A stretch of 15,580 bases of DNA from Larix sibirica (taxonomy: Eukaryota > Streptophyta > Pinopsida > Pinales > Pinaceae): the NCBI GenBank assembly GCA_004151065.3, contig NWUY0300007766.1:1-15580 (forward strand), read 5' to 3'. The position numbers and the translations under genes are program-made. Below, one piece after another: positions 1 to 8,850 of the stretch. The notes below the pieces were generated by a model. That model saw nothing but the letters and a program-made list of their open reading frames with translations. It was not told where the DNA came from and did no database searches. How positions within the stretch are numbered: the first letter of the stretch is position 1; the number at the start of each line of letters is the position of its first letter.

Positions 1-565
1 TGACAAGAAATTGTACTTTAGGGTTAAAAGGCCCATTTTTCATCCAACTTTCCTCTAACGCATGGATGATAAATGAGGAAGAGATCACTGAGTGGTGGGA
101 GAAGAAGTTAGAAAATTACTTGAAGAACTATGCCAAGAGAAATAAACTATCCCTTGCACAAGCTAAAGCATGATTTTTCACATAAACGCATGAGAAGTTT
201 ACAAAATTAGTTCCCAAATAAATAAAGAAGACCATATATGCCCTTTGTCGTGAGAAATAGACTTACAGAAGATGAAAAGTAGTTATCAAAATTAATAAAT
301 GGAGGTTGGAAGAACTTGTATGAAGGGTTGAAAATATTACTAAGTATATATGTGAGGAACAAGCAATCAAAGAGTGCACATCCTTTAATGATGTGAAGAT
401 AAGATGTTACAAGAATTTGCATGATAGTTACCTCTTCATCGTACCAACATTTTTCATAAGTTTCTCATTAAAAAAAGAGTCAAACATATTATCGAAGTAC
501 AAACACCTCTAAGAAAAAACCAGAGTGAGATTAATTCTTGACAAAATGAATGCTACTACCATGAT

Positions 566-831
566 CACCATTGTCAACCAAGATTAAATTATGGGTTGTT
601 GACGGGGGTATCCATTCATGAGATGCCTCGTTAAAGGTAGAAAACTCATATTCAACTCACACTAAAGAAGAAACATATAAATAAAGAATGCAATCATTCA
701 CCATTGTCAACCAGGATTAAATTATGGGTTGGTGATGGGGGTATTCATTCATGAGATGCCTTGTTAAAGGAAGAAAAATCATATTCAACTCACACTAAAG
801 AAGAAATATATAAATAAAGAATGCAATCATT
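566..831 (+). repeat. Tandem duplication, two 133-bp copies
   Basis: Copies lie at 566-698 and 699-831, directly adjacent. Aligning them by eye gives 8 substitutions and no gaps, about 94% identity. Most differences are C/T or A/G. The unit length is 44 codons plus one base, so the duplication shifts the frame of any gag-like reading through it. It looks like an ordinary unequal-exchange or replication-slippage duplication that arose after the element stopped coding. Confidence 0.95.
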
Positions 832-1630
832 CCAAGAGAAGGAAGAAAGAAAGCATCGGCTACAATACAAAGAGAATATACAGTAGACAAATAAATAGAG
901 GAAAGAACTAAAAGAAGAATAATGGAAGGATATAAACCTTTGGATGACTTGTAAAAAATTGAAAGAGCAAAAGGTAAAGAAGAAATGATGAAATAAGAGA
1001 AGTTGTGGACCTTGATTGATCTAGAAGAGAAGAAGATATAGTGGAGTGATGGAATTCTAACCCTATCTAAATCAAGATTCAAGGAGTGAAATTCGACCAT
1101 ATGTGGACAAGGAAATAACTGCAATAGATCCTAATATGAACAAAAATATGAATACTATGGAAGTGGTCTTAGGAGCCCTACGACTAGCATAGAATGGTGA
1201 AAACATGGAGATCAATGAGTAAGAACCAACATTAGTCCAAACACAGGATACATGAAGACAAAATCTCAAAATTAACAAAGACCTTCACCATTGCTTGCAT
1301 ATTGAACCTGGACAAGCATCAGTTTGGGGTTGTCTAGATGAAGACAGATAAGTCACCAACATAATCTAGATTCAAATGTTATAGAAAGAAGGCAATTGGT
1401 GAAAATATTAAACCAAATGAGGGAGAAAATGACTTTCTTATACAAATTGAGGATCTCATGGGAGTACCTCTTTATTAGATTTAATAACTAAATAATATAA
1501 AAATCCATTGACTAAGGGATGTGAAAAAGAGACACGATCAACATGTACTGTGGTCAAATATAAAGATTAATATTTTCAAATAGATGAATTTAAAGAAAAG
1601 TGCATTAGTCTAAGGAGCGCTTATAAAAAC

Positions 1631-1990
1631 ACTAGTAAATTTGAATCAACCAATTATGAACCAACTATCGACACCACCACCAACCACACCATTGAATATT
1701 TTAATAACAAAAAATATGGTACATATTAACATTGGAAACCTCCCTATATATGAAGTTTATGGATATCCCAATAGGCTTATAATAAGTACAAACAATAATA
1801 TATGAAAAAACACCACTAGTAAATTTGAATCAACCAATTCTGAACTGACGGTCGGCAGCACCACCAACCACACCATCGAACATTTTAGTAACAAAAATTA
1901 TGGTACCTATTAACATTGGAAACCTCCTTCTATAGGAAGGTGATGAATATCCAAAGAGGAATTGGTTCATATGTGAAAAAACTTGGGATG
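1631..1990 (+). repeat. Tandem duplication, period 184 bp
   Basis: A segment starting with ACTAGTAAATTTGAATCAAC at 1631 is repeated from 1815 with substitutions and small indels. The second copy fades near 1990. The first copy reads through a proline-rich patch and an NIGNLP-containing patch in one frame. The second copy reads the equivalent residues but has a stop early and another after GNLLL. The offset of 184 is not a multiple of three, so the two copies cannot both have been in frame. Confidence 0.9.
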
Positions 1991-2657
1991 AATGGATGTT
2001 ACAAATGAGACAAAGTAAATGGTGTAATGTATGGGAGACCTAAGAAAGAGGGTACTAACTTGAATCATCAACTTCACAAAGAAAACTAGATGAACAAAAT
2101 ATGAAATCAGGGTCAGCTTATTATCATTCTTTAGAACTCAATATGCCAAATATCTTGCAGTGCCTAAATTAAAATGAATCAAACAAATGCCCAATGAATC
2201 GATTAGAGATAATGATAAAATATTTATGGATCTACTTATCCAAATCCCCTATATAATCAACAAGGATACGTTCATGAAATTTTTCATTGTTGGATTTCTT
2301 CAAAAATTTAGAGCACCCTTCAGAATGCATCAAATTAAATCATGTGAAGAGGCGTTGAAGAAAGCTTTAAAAAGAGAATCTAATGATGAATGGGTAGCCT
2401 CATCGACTTACAAAAGACTACATGAAAAAATAAAATTGATGTAGATATCATTGTGTGAGATCTCAATGAGAAGATTGGATTTGTGGTGCAGAATATGTAT
2501 AAACTAGGTCCATACAAAAGAATATTGTAGATACAAAGAGTTGACTAACAAACACCAAGATGTCAAAAAAGTGAAAGGTGAATATTACGATGAAATTTTT
2601 GAATGCATAATGACTCTCAAGGATCACCCACATAATTTGAACAAGAATCCTAAATGG

Positions 2658-2699
2658 TGTGTTATTTACAAAGAAACTACCCACAACATGACAAATTCC
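2658..2699 (+). other. Degenerate first gag zinc knuckle
   Basis: The reading is C-VI-Y-KETT-H-NMTN-S, in the same frame as the capsid-like open stretch. The spacing is exactly that of a CX2(C/H)X4HX4C knuckle, but the second ligand reads Tyr (TAT, one base from Cys TGT or His CAT) and the last reads Ser (TCC, one base from TGC). Plant gypsy gags often carry a WCxxHK....H....C knuckle at this point. The match is by spacing and context, so it is moderately secure. Confidence 0.65.
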
Positions 2700-2884
2700 A
2701 ACACAATAGTAGGAATAATCCTAACTATCAAACTATATATCATGCCGGAGCTTATCCAAATCAAGCTCCTCAGGGAGGAAGTGGTGATGGGTAGTATCAT
2801 ACAAGAGGACGTTATGGAGGATGATGCATCCGATATGGTGGTCATGATGGTTGAAATGAAGGATGGGGTGGATATGCCATAAAG

Positions 2885-2926
2885 TATTTTTTATGTTATA
2901 AAGAAGATCACCGAAGCCCTAATTGT
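2885..2926 (+). other. Second gag zinc knuckle, first ligand lost
   Basis: The reading is Y-FL-C-YKED-H-RSPN-C. All ligands of CX2CX4HX4C are present except the first, which reads Tyr (TAT, one G-to-A step from Cys TGT). It sits in one continuous frame with the intact knuckle that follows, separated by a basic linker PIKDRTNLK. Such motifs bind retroelement RNA in the nucleocapsid. Confidence 0.85.
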
Positions 2927-2956
2927 CCAATTAAGGATAGAACTAATTTGAAGTTT

Positions 2957-2998
2957 TGCACTAAGTGTAGAGTAGGAGACCATTCCTTGAAAGATTGC
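2957..2998 (+). other. Third gag zinc knuckle, intact CX2CX4HX4C
   Basis: The reading is C-TK-C-RVGD-H-SLKD-C, with all four zinc ligands at correct spacing. It is the clearest single protein signature in the window and fixes the reading direction of the retroelement as +. About 60 bases later the reading NIRNVNIIHNVPKHEVRNSK continues as a typical gag-to-protease linker before stops appear. Confidence 0.9.
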
Positions 2999-3000
2999 CT

Positions 3001-3480
3001 GATAATGATAGAAAAATAATAAACATAAGGAATGTGAATATTATACATAATGTACCAAAACATGAAGTACGAAACTCCAAGAAGTTGATTGTGGTCACTA
3101 GATTGGGAGCAAAGAAGGGAGGAGATGCATTGACATAGAGAACTCCTAAAAATAAGTTGAGAAAGGAAGACAAAAGAGTGTACCCTGACCCATGATGAAA
3201 GAAATAAACTATAATGTAGCCTTGGGAATGTTCATATATATGGTTGAAGAGGATTAAACACAAGACCAGAGGCAAAGAAGACATCAAAAGGAGAATAATT
3301 CTACATTGGATGAATTTTTAGACCTCCTAAAGAAAGAATAATCAACAGCCAAATTGCTTAAAATAATGAACACACTAAAGAGATCCAAGGATGGAGAAAA
3401 ATACATTAAAAACATGTGCTAGCTAAATCAAGAAGAATGGTCAAAGATTATGATCCTCGATCTCACTTGGATATGAAGGA
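3001..3480 (+). pseudogene. Gag to protease linker, broken
   Basis: Short patches such as KKLIVVTRLGAKKGGDA (near 3083-3133) and STLDEFLDLLKKE (near 3303-3341) are readable. They resemble the variable linker between nucleocapsid and protease in plant gypsy polyproteins, with a VVTRSGAKTG-like phrase and an EFLELLK-like helix. Stops separate the patches and the frame changes. The assignment rests on order and general resemblance. Confidence 0.45.
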
Positions 3481-3778
3481 ATTTATGATCCCCTAGTGGT
3501 CAAATTCGGCTCTCAAGTGAACAAACATCATGGGAATAAAAACCATGGTCAACGTTTAAGTAATTGACCACATCGAAGACACAACAACAAATGTGGGTTT
3601 AGTCAGACAATCATGGGGAAGAAAGATGAAAGAAATGATTTTCCTTGAAAAGGACAAAATAAAAATGAAGGTAAATGATAGAAGGATAATCATACCTATG
3701 GATCCCGAGGAGGGAAATCCTTGGTTGGAACCCTACCATGAAGAAGTAAACATAAGGAAACCTTGTCAAGTAATGTAG
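3481..3778 (+). pseudogene. Retropepsin-like protease remnant
   Basis: Near 3499-3522 one frame reads VKFGSQVN. After a frame change, DHIEDTTTNVGLVRQSWGRK begins near 3568, followed by MKEMIFLEKDKIKMKVNDRR and IIIPMDPEEGNPWLEPY. Plant retroelement proteases often show D-x-G-S-x-VN, then a (T/S)WE.MG helix, then L.MAN...I.P.G, and the order here is compatible. If this alignment is right, the catalytic Asp codon now reads Lys. The open part runs to a TAG at 3776-3778. It is too divergent to be certain, and no reverse transcriptase motif follows. Confidence 0.4.
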
Positions 3779-4130
3779 GGAGGAGCATAAAATGTTGAAC
3801 TTAATTCCATAGGTGAATTACATCTGGGATCAGTACCCTTATCTATGGGCCCAAAAATATGATACAAAACTATATGAATGGCATGTGGACAACTGCAATT
3901 CAAGAGAAATCTATTGTTGGACCACTAAATCTATAACTAGTGATAGCCATAGAATTTGATTCTCAATAATAATAAAATGTCATCTATCTACAAAAACATA
4001 ACTAGGCAATACCCGAGATTGATACCCACAAACTTGGATTTGACTAAGTTGCCTGCACTGAGGTTTAAAGACGGAGAATATCATTCTATAAACATCGATG
4101 AAGTATCAAACATTGTTGGAGAGCATTGAT
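3779..4130 (+). pseudogene. Possible pol-linker remnant, unrecognised
   Basis: One frame gives RQYPRLIPTNLDLTKLPALR and then FKDGEYHSINIDEVSN at about 4009-4118. Stops lie on both sides. The length and composition look protein-like, but I recognise no reverse transcriptase, RNase H or integrase motif. It is placed in the retroelement only because it follows the protease-like stretch in the same orientation. Confidence 0.3.
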
Positions 4131-5376
4131 GCAATCATTCACGTGATAATCTATGTGATGGGGAACCCATGCCCCACATTTGTAGATTGAATGGATCATT
4201 GCTATGACATAATTTATCAAAATATTTTGAAGCTTCATTTCTCGCTGCCAATTTACTCGATTGGATTTTTAAATCCATTATTGAATTTGGGCTTATCAAA
4301 AAGCTCGAGTATAGAGATCATGGTTTATTTCAAATGCAAGCATTGTGCTATATTTCCCATTTTAAGTCGTATCTTCATGGCCTTTTGGGTTTATTACTTT
4401 GATTTTAATTAATACTTCATATGTATATTTCTATATCCTTTTACTAATACATAATATCATTTTTTGGCTTTGGTGATAGTTTAGAATTCAATATATTTGG
4501 TTTATCTCAAATAGTTCCATTGTTACAATTGCGTTAATTTCATTGCCTTAATTATATATATGATACTTAGAAAGTTTTGATTTTCCTTGGCATTATAGGT
4601 TATGGGAATTCTAATTTCAATCAATTTTGCAAGAATTTTATTTTTGCATATATTTAATGGTTAATCATCTCAGTTAAATCCATGTTAGGTACCACTTACT
4701 TTATAATTTTGTAATTGGATTATGGCCTTTTTTAAGCAATGCAGTATCTTTCGAATTTGGGTTTTATTTGGGTGGTTATATTATATTTATGGCCTTCCAT
4801 GCTCTCATCTTGGGATGTGAATTCCAATGCCAAATACTAATGTGAATGTGACTTGTTTTAGTCCACATTCAATTTTATATAAGTGTTATTTTGATGGAAC
4901 CTACTTTGGAATCGACTCTACATAGAATTACATGTTCTACTTGAGTTGGGAAAAAATCTATGAAATTAGTTCTAGGGTTTTAGTGGGTTGGTTTCTCCTC
5001 TATTTATGTAACTCAATATATTTTGGTTTCAACTATTTTTTTCTCGCATGAATGATAATTACAATCAAATTATTCTAAGGTGGTCTCTAACCACCATACA
5101 TAATTTGAATCCTTCATTCCACAAGGAATCTACATGTGTGAGCTACTACATGTGTATAATGGAGAAATTTTGAATTTCATGGTTGTAAGAAGTGAGATTC
5201 ACCACTTTACTATCATTTATATGCATATTGAGTGGGATACTACCATCATCATATGAATCAATAGAAGGGAGATTCCTTCTTGTTTTATATCTATTGAAGA
5301 AGGAAGGGAAGGATGTCCTAAAAGGTCCTAAGCTATCTCTACTCGGGCGTTTAGTTGAAAACATAAAAGTTTAGTG
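4131..5376. other. AT-rich non-coding stretch, no feature recognised
   Basis: The + strand is T-rich. A 73-codon open stretch at 4191-4412 and two short opposite ones near 5146-5374 have no family signature and look like chance. The stretch follows the degraded retroelement and could include its lost 3' part or an LTR, but no second copy exists in the window to test this. Confidence 0.5.
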
Positions 5377-5530
5377 GAGTGTGTGTTTAAATACCGTTGA
5401 TCTCCCTCAATCAAGTAACTAAAATTTCATCATCATTGGTTGAGTGTGTTTTAAATACCCTCAATCGAGTAACTAAAATTTCATCTCCCAATTTTGGCCA
5501 AGCGTGTTTGCAAATACCCTTATCCTCCCT
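5377..5530 (+). repeat. Short tandem repeat, two and a half units
   Basis: Units begin GAGTGTG(TG)TTTAAATACC at 5377 and 5442, and AGCGTGTTTGCAAATACCCT at 5501. The first two share TCAATC(A/G)AGTAACTAAAATTTC. The spacings are 65 and 59 bases, the second shorter because bases resembling GTTGATCTCC are missing. The third copy is truncated. Confidence 0.85.
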
Positions 5531-5913
5531 TTCAATTTAAAAGGAAATATAAAAAAGAAAGTACTTGAACAAAAAAAATCCACAAATTCCAAACTTCAAA
5601 CTCCAAAACCCCCAAACTCTTTTCAATGACTATTTTATAAAAATTAAGATCAAGGTAATGATTATAATTAAATAACTTGGATTATTATTAATTTGCTGAT
5701 AGAAAAAATAGTCAATGGTTGAAAAACATTTGATTACTCTAATTATCAACATCCCATTTCATTTATTGTGTCCAAACGCATATAATATATATTATGATTT
5801 AAAACATTGCCTTTTTAAAGACATCTATTTGCACCATCAAGGGCAATTGCTCATTTTAACATGGTTCACTTTTTAAGATGCATGATTTACATAGAGGAAA
5901 TAAGAGCTCATTT
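5531..5913. other. AT-rich non-coding stretch, nothing recognised
   Basis: A-rich and then mixed AT sequence without reading frame, repeat or RNA-gene signature that I can see. Confidence 0.5.
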
Positions 5914-6019
5914 GGATGCATAAGTTAAAAAGGATTCCACCTTATATGTCTATCATTATCAAAACAGGATGCATAAGTTAAAAAGGATTCCACCTTATAT
6001 GTCTATCATTATCAAAACA
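5914..6019 (+). repeat. Perfect 53-bp tandem duplication
   Basis: Copies at 5914-5966 and 5967-6019 are identical at all 53 positions and directly adjacent. A TTTGG-containing word sits immediately before the first copy and again immediately after the second. The lack of any difference, in a window where other duplicates are diverged, means it is recent or an assembly artefact. Confidence 0.97.
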
Positions 6020-6238
6020 ATTTGGAACGTGATTGCAAGAACTTCAATGATTTAGATTTAAGTTAATCACTATTTTTTTCTTAAAGATGTAATGCCTCTC
6101 ATGTCAGGTATTTCTCTTGGTTATAAGAGGATCACCATCCTTGAGAGTCTCTATAATACATGACAAGGTTCCCATGTTGTATAAGAGTAACTTTCCTTGC
6201 ATTTTTTTAAACATGTATGGTTGATATATGCAAGGGTT

Positions 6239-6690
6239 GGGGTGCAATTATGTAAAGCGAGAGCAACTATATTTTCTACCCCTATCCTCAAAAGGTTAGT
6301 CGGTGTCATTAGTGTATTTGTTCAAAGTGGGTGTTGTAGAAAGTGAGAGAAACTAGATCCCCCACCATAGCCTCGTGAGAATGCGGGGTTTAGTTGGTGT
6401 AGTTATGAAAAATTGCACAGCTACAGCCCCCACCCCTACTACACTATACCACTTACCCACTTGGACGTTGGGTCATGAAGTTGCGCAAGGTTGCATAATT
6501 TCACCCCCTGCTACCACCCTCATTATGGTAGGGGCACAACTTCAATATACACACTCAACAAAATATTTTAACAACTACAATCCCACCCCACCCTCTTCAA
6601 AAGGGTGGTTTTCAAAACCACACACCCACATCCTCACCCACCCTTCCCTTATGAGGTTGTGAGAGTGAGTGTGAGGGTAGGGGTGTAAAC
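6239..6690. repeat. C/G-skewed block with inverted repeats
   Basis: This block has strings of CCCC, CACCC and GGGGTG words unlike its AT-rich surroundings. The 17-mer GGGGTGCAATTATGTAA at 6239-6255 is matched inversely at 6491-6507 (15 of 17). A related word, GTAGTTATGAAAAATTGCAC, lies at about 6399-6418. The block ends with TAGGGGTGTAAAC at 6678-6690, a word similar to terminal repeats of some plant hAT elements. It could be a degraded foldback or MITE-like element, but no clear pair of ends with a target-site duplication is seen. The 95-codon open stretch across it looks like compositional chance. Confidence 0.45.
6605..6621. repeat. Perfect palindrome, 8-bp arms
   Basis: GTGGTTTTCAAAACCAC is an 8+1+8 perfect inverted repeat. 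Just upstream, CCACCC and GGGTGG flank TCTTCAAAA, forming a second overlapping hairpin that uses part of the same arm, so the two structures would be mutually exclusive. Confidence 0.85.
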
Positions 6691-6699
6691 AATTTTTTT

Positions 6700-6921
6700 T
6701 ATTTTGCAAAATCTGAATTTAACTATGTTTTAATGGCGATTTTGATGGTAGAAATGGATTCAACACCATCAAAAACCNTTTATTTTGCAAAATCTGAATT
6801 TAACTGTGTTTTAATGGCGATTTTGATGGTAGAAACGGATTTAACACCATCAAAAACACCCAAAATTTAAGTGTTTTAATGGCCATCTTAATAGTAGAAA
6901 CGGATTTAACACCCAAAATTT
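6700..6921 (+). repeat. 81-bp tandem repeat, two full copies and a partial third
   Basis: ATTTTGCAAAATCTGAATTT at 6701 recurs at 6782. A third partial copy from about 6871 keeps GTGTTTTAATGGC and AGTAGAAACGGATTTAACAC. Each full copy holds a 10-bp inverted repeat, TTTTGATGGT and ACCATCAAAA, spaced by 15 bases (6740-6749 with 6765-6774 in the first). The single N at 6778 falls at the junction of the first two copies, so the unit count may reflect an assembly difficulty. Confidence 0.9.
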
Positions 6922-7199
6922 CAGAATTTAAGAAATGTAACCAAAATTCTAAAAAAAATACCAATTTTTTTCAAATTTTATAAGAAAAAACAAATTTTAA
7001 ACTTTTAGACTATAGGACATATTAATTTTTTATATTATTTTATATTTTTAATAAAGATATATTTAAAAATTTAATGGAAAAAGGATATAATGATGATAGA
7101 TAACGTCACAAATTTTATTTTATTTTCTAAAAATCATTATATCTTTTAACCCTTGATGTAATCTAAATGATGTAACTTCTTAATTCAATCTATTCTTTC
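6922..7199. other. A/T-rich non-coding stretch, nothing recognised
   Basis: Mostly runs of A and T with no gene, repeat or RNA signature seen. Confidence 0.5.
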
Positions 7200-7620
7200 A
7201 AACCCCTTTTCAAGCGTTTGAATTCATGTGTGGTCTGCCTTCCACAAGTCAAGTTATCGTTTTCGTGGAAACAAAAGTAAAGATTCCAAAAACTTGACTT
7301 TGATTTTATATATATATAATAGGTTATTAAAATATTAAAAACAAATTTTTTTTTAACAATGAAATTATAATTGTTGTAATAATGTATATTTAAAAAAAAA
7401 ACTACCATTAACTTACCGTACCAAAATAACCTTCACATGCAACGTGTGAAAAATGGTTTAGCAACTCACGCCATGAAAGAGCATTTTGACCTCAACATGC
7501 AGCCTCCCACCCGGTCGAAAATGGCATTTGCCAATCGTGCACGTAAAGAAAGTTTGACTGACTAAATACGAGGTAAGGGGGTTAAATGTCAAAGCCATGC
7601 AAATCTTCCACGATGGTACT
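7200..7620. other. Less AT-rich stretch that retains CpG
   Basis: From about 7410 to 7620 I count nine CpG dinucleotides, while the following 660 bases hold only a couple. Words such as CCCGGTCG and CGTGCACGTA stand out. Several TTGAC cores, the W-box core, occur on the + strand (for example 7486-7490 and 7554-7558) and one CACGTA. No open reading frame of useful length is present. It might be an old promoter or exon fragment, or the end of a younger inserted sequence. The element cores are short enough to be chance. Confidence 0.35.
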
Positions 7621-7621
7621 C

Positions 7622-7830
7622 ACATTCAAAATTTTATAAATGTTTTTTTGGATTAATACATATTATAAATTTATAGTATGGATTGGCATTGTGGTGTAAG
7701 TTCTTGGGTTGATGTAATAACATTTTGTTTGCTCTTTATTTACCTTCAAAATTTTATAAATAGTTTTTTTTGGATAGTATCGATTAGCTTTGTGGTATAA
7801 GTTAATAATATTTTTTTTAGTATGTCAAAA
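7622..7830 (+). repeat. Diverged direct repeat, offset about 120 bp
   Basis: TTCAAAATTTTATAAAT followed by a T-run and GGAT occurs near 7624 and again near 7745. Downstream, GATTGGCATTGTGGTGTAAG (7681-7700) corresponds to GATTAGCTTTGTGGTATAAG (7783-7802). The two copies differ by substitutions and an internal length change. Confidence 0.65.
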
Positions 7831-8029
7831 CAATTGATCAATAATTATATAAAAAGTTTTTATTTTTAAAAAACGTTAATTTTTAATAATAAATAATTAA
7901 TTTTTTTTAAATAATTGTATAAATTAATGTAAATATAATTTTATTAATATGAAATGGGTTTGATGGTTGCAAAGTATTTTCTTTTACATAATAACACTGT
8001 TCATAATTGTTATGTAATGTTTTATAAGA
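7831..8029. other. AT-rich non-coding stretch
   Basis: A and T runs, nothing recognised. Confidence 0.5.
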
Positions 8030-8121
8030 TACTTTTATTTTTAATTATTATTTATATAAATTACTTTTATTTTTAATTATTATCTATATAAATTACTTTT
8101 ATTTTTAATTATTATCTATAT
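8030..8121 (+). repeat. 32-bp minisatellite, almost three units
   Basis: TACTTTTATTTTTAATTATT begins at 8030, 8062 and 8094, a period of exactly 32. The first unit has ATTTATAT where the others have ATCTATAT. The last unit stops after about 28 bases at GATG. Confidence 0.95.
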
Positions 8122-8160
8122 GATGTTTAAAATATAATTATGTTTACTCAGGAATATTTC

Positions 8161-8284
8161 AAATTTAATATAATACAATGATATCTATGTAATGTTCATA
8201 ATACACTACATGAATACAATCATGTAAAAAAAATGAAAGTTTGAAATCTAATACAATACAATAATGTCTATAATACATGAATAA
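8161..8284 (+). repeat. Diverged direct duplication
   Basis: TAATACAATGATATCTATG and ATAATACACTACATGAATAC (8170-8217) recur as TACAATACAATAATGTCTAT and AATACATGAATA (8250-8283), with a deletion of about 16 bases in the second copy. Confidence 0.6.
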
Positions 8285-8312
8285 AATCTCGCAAGAAATG
8301 ACACTTCCAAAT

Positions 8313-8330
8313 CATATATATATATATATG
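8313..8330. repeat. Short (AT)n microsatellite
   Basis: A run of alternating A and T. Similar short runs occur near 7307-7318 and 8864-8876. Confidence 0.8.
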
Positions 8331-8850
8331 ATGTTTACAGTAAAATCATGTATCAAGAATTTTGTTAGAAGTTATATACTTCCTTTTAATGGTTGGGAAT
8401 TTAAAATATATAATTTTATCTTCATAATTTTATACATTTTAAGATGTTTGAGATATCTTGAATTTGGAAAAATGAGTCAATGAAAGTGGAATTTTCCATT
8501 ATTGAAAAAAAAATAACTAAAGAGATAGAGTTTATGTGTTTATTAACTCATTTGTGAATGAAATCCAAAAAAAATCATCATAATGAAAAAGGAAATCTAA
8601 CAAAAAAATAATAATATTTTTCTATTAAATAATTAATAATAACATTAAGATTATAAGTAAAGATGGAGGAAGTTATTGCATGTAATTCTAGTGATTGTAG
8701 AAAAAAGTTATCACCTTTACTATTTATTCAAATTTCAAGTTATGACATACTAATATATTTAAACTTAATAAATTGATTGTTAAACAAATCATTCTTTATT
8801 AAGACAAAAACATTTATTTATATAAAATATAATATCAATAATCTTTTATA
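8331..8850. other. AT-rich non-coding stretch, nothing recognised
   Basis: A 68-codon open stretch starting at 8277 and running to 8483 has no signature and includes an (AT)n run. I consider it chance. Confidence 0.5.

Larger units (their letters stand above)
1..2100 (+). pseudogene. Upstream part of decayed retroelement (leader and gag N-terminus)
   Basis: No reading frame stays open for long. Short protein-like patches occur, for example a charged patch reading EEEITEWWEKKLENYLKNYA at about 76-135, and a proline-rich patch containing STPPPTTPLN near 1665-1695, followed by a segment reading VHINIGNLP. Proline-rich segments are common before the capsid-like domain of plant gypsy gag proteins, so this is probably gag N-terminus plus untranslated leader. 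It contains two tandem duplications (566-831 and 1631 to about 1990), both of a length not divisible by three. I do not recognise a specific family. The segment is assigned to the retroelement by its position and orientation relative to the gag remnant that follows. Confidence 0.5.
2101..3000 (+). pseudogene. gag: Retrotransposon gag pseudogene (capsid and nucleocapsid)
   Basis: Gag forms the cytoplasmic particle that packages retrotransposon RNA. Two parts are visible. From about 2130 to 2444 the reading gives FFRTQYAKYLAVPKLK, a stop, then an 85-codon open stretch including NESIRDNDKIF, FFIVGFLQKFRAPFRMHQIK and SCEEALKKALKRE. This follows the Retrotrans_gag pattern of an F..Y...L..LKQ..NESI region, then a hydrophobic FI.GL motif and an EEAL helix. 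Downstream come a CX2(C/H)X4HX4C remnant, a Gly/Arg/Tyr-rich stretch with three in-frame stops (about 2711-2878), and two zinc knuckles. At least one frameshift falls between 2699 and 2711. The neighbouring protease-like remnant has the same orientation. It cannot encode a working Gag. Confidence 0.85.
1..4130 (+). mobile_element. Decayed Ty3/gypsy-type LTR retrotransposon, internal part
   Basis: This is a degenerate retroelement interior read on the + strand. Seen directly: a gag capsid-like stretch, a Gly/Arg/Tyr-rich linker, zinc knuckles, and a later stretch resembling the start of a retropepsin domain, in the order expected for gag-pol. Stops and frame changes are frequent throughout, so nothing here is translatable as a whole. 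The Ty3/gypsy assignment follows from the Retrotrans_gag-like motif and the multiple CX2CX4HX4C or CX2HX4HX4C knuckles; it is inference because no reverse transcriptase or integrase order can be checked. The left end lies beyond the window and the right boundary is approximate, set where recognisable coding fades. No flanking LTR pair is visible for this element. Confidence 0.75.

Noticed and set aside
795-1278. Opposite-strand open stretches of 109 and 68 codons
   Set aside because: They oppose the retroelement coding direction, are hydrophobic by composition and overlap a purine-rich + strand.
4191-4412. 73-codon open stretch resembling a small membrane protein
   Set aside because: Phe/Ile/Leu richness follows from T-rich DNA. 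No known small-protein signature and no supporting neighbours.
4131-5376. LTR of the first retroelement
   Set aside because: No polypurine tract, TG...CA pair or second copy within the window supports an LTR boundary here.
6375-6662. 95-codon open stretch on the + strand
   Set aside because: It is Thr/Pro/His-rich because the DNA is made of CAC and CCC words. No family resemblance, and the block contains inverted repeats.
6678-6690. TAGGGGTGTAAAC as the left terminus of a hAT transposon
   Set aside because: No inverted partner of the type GTTTACACCCCTA and no 8-bp target duplication are visible downstream. Kept only as a note within the C/G-skewed block.
8030-8121. Evenly spaced repeats as a CRISPR array
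   Set aside because: The 32-bp units are head-to-tail with no spacers, and the sequence is eukaryotic in character.
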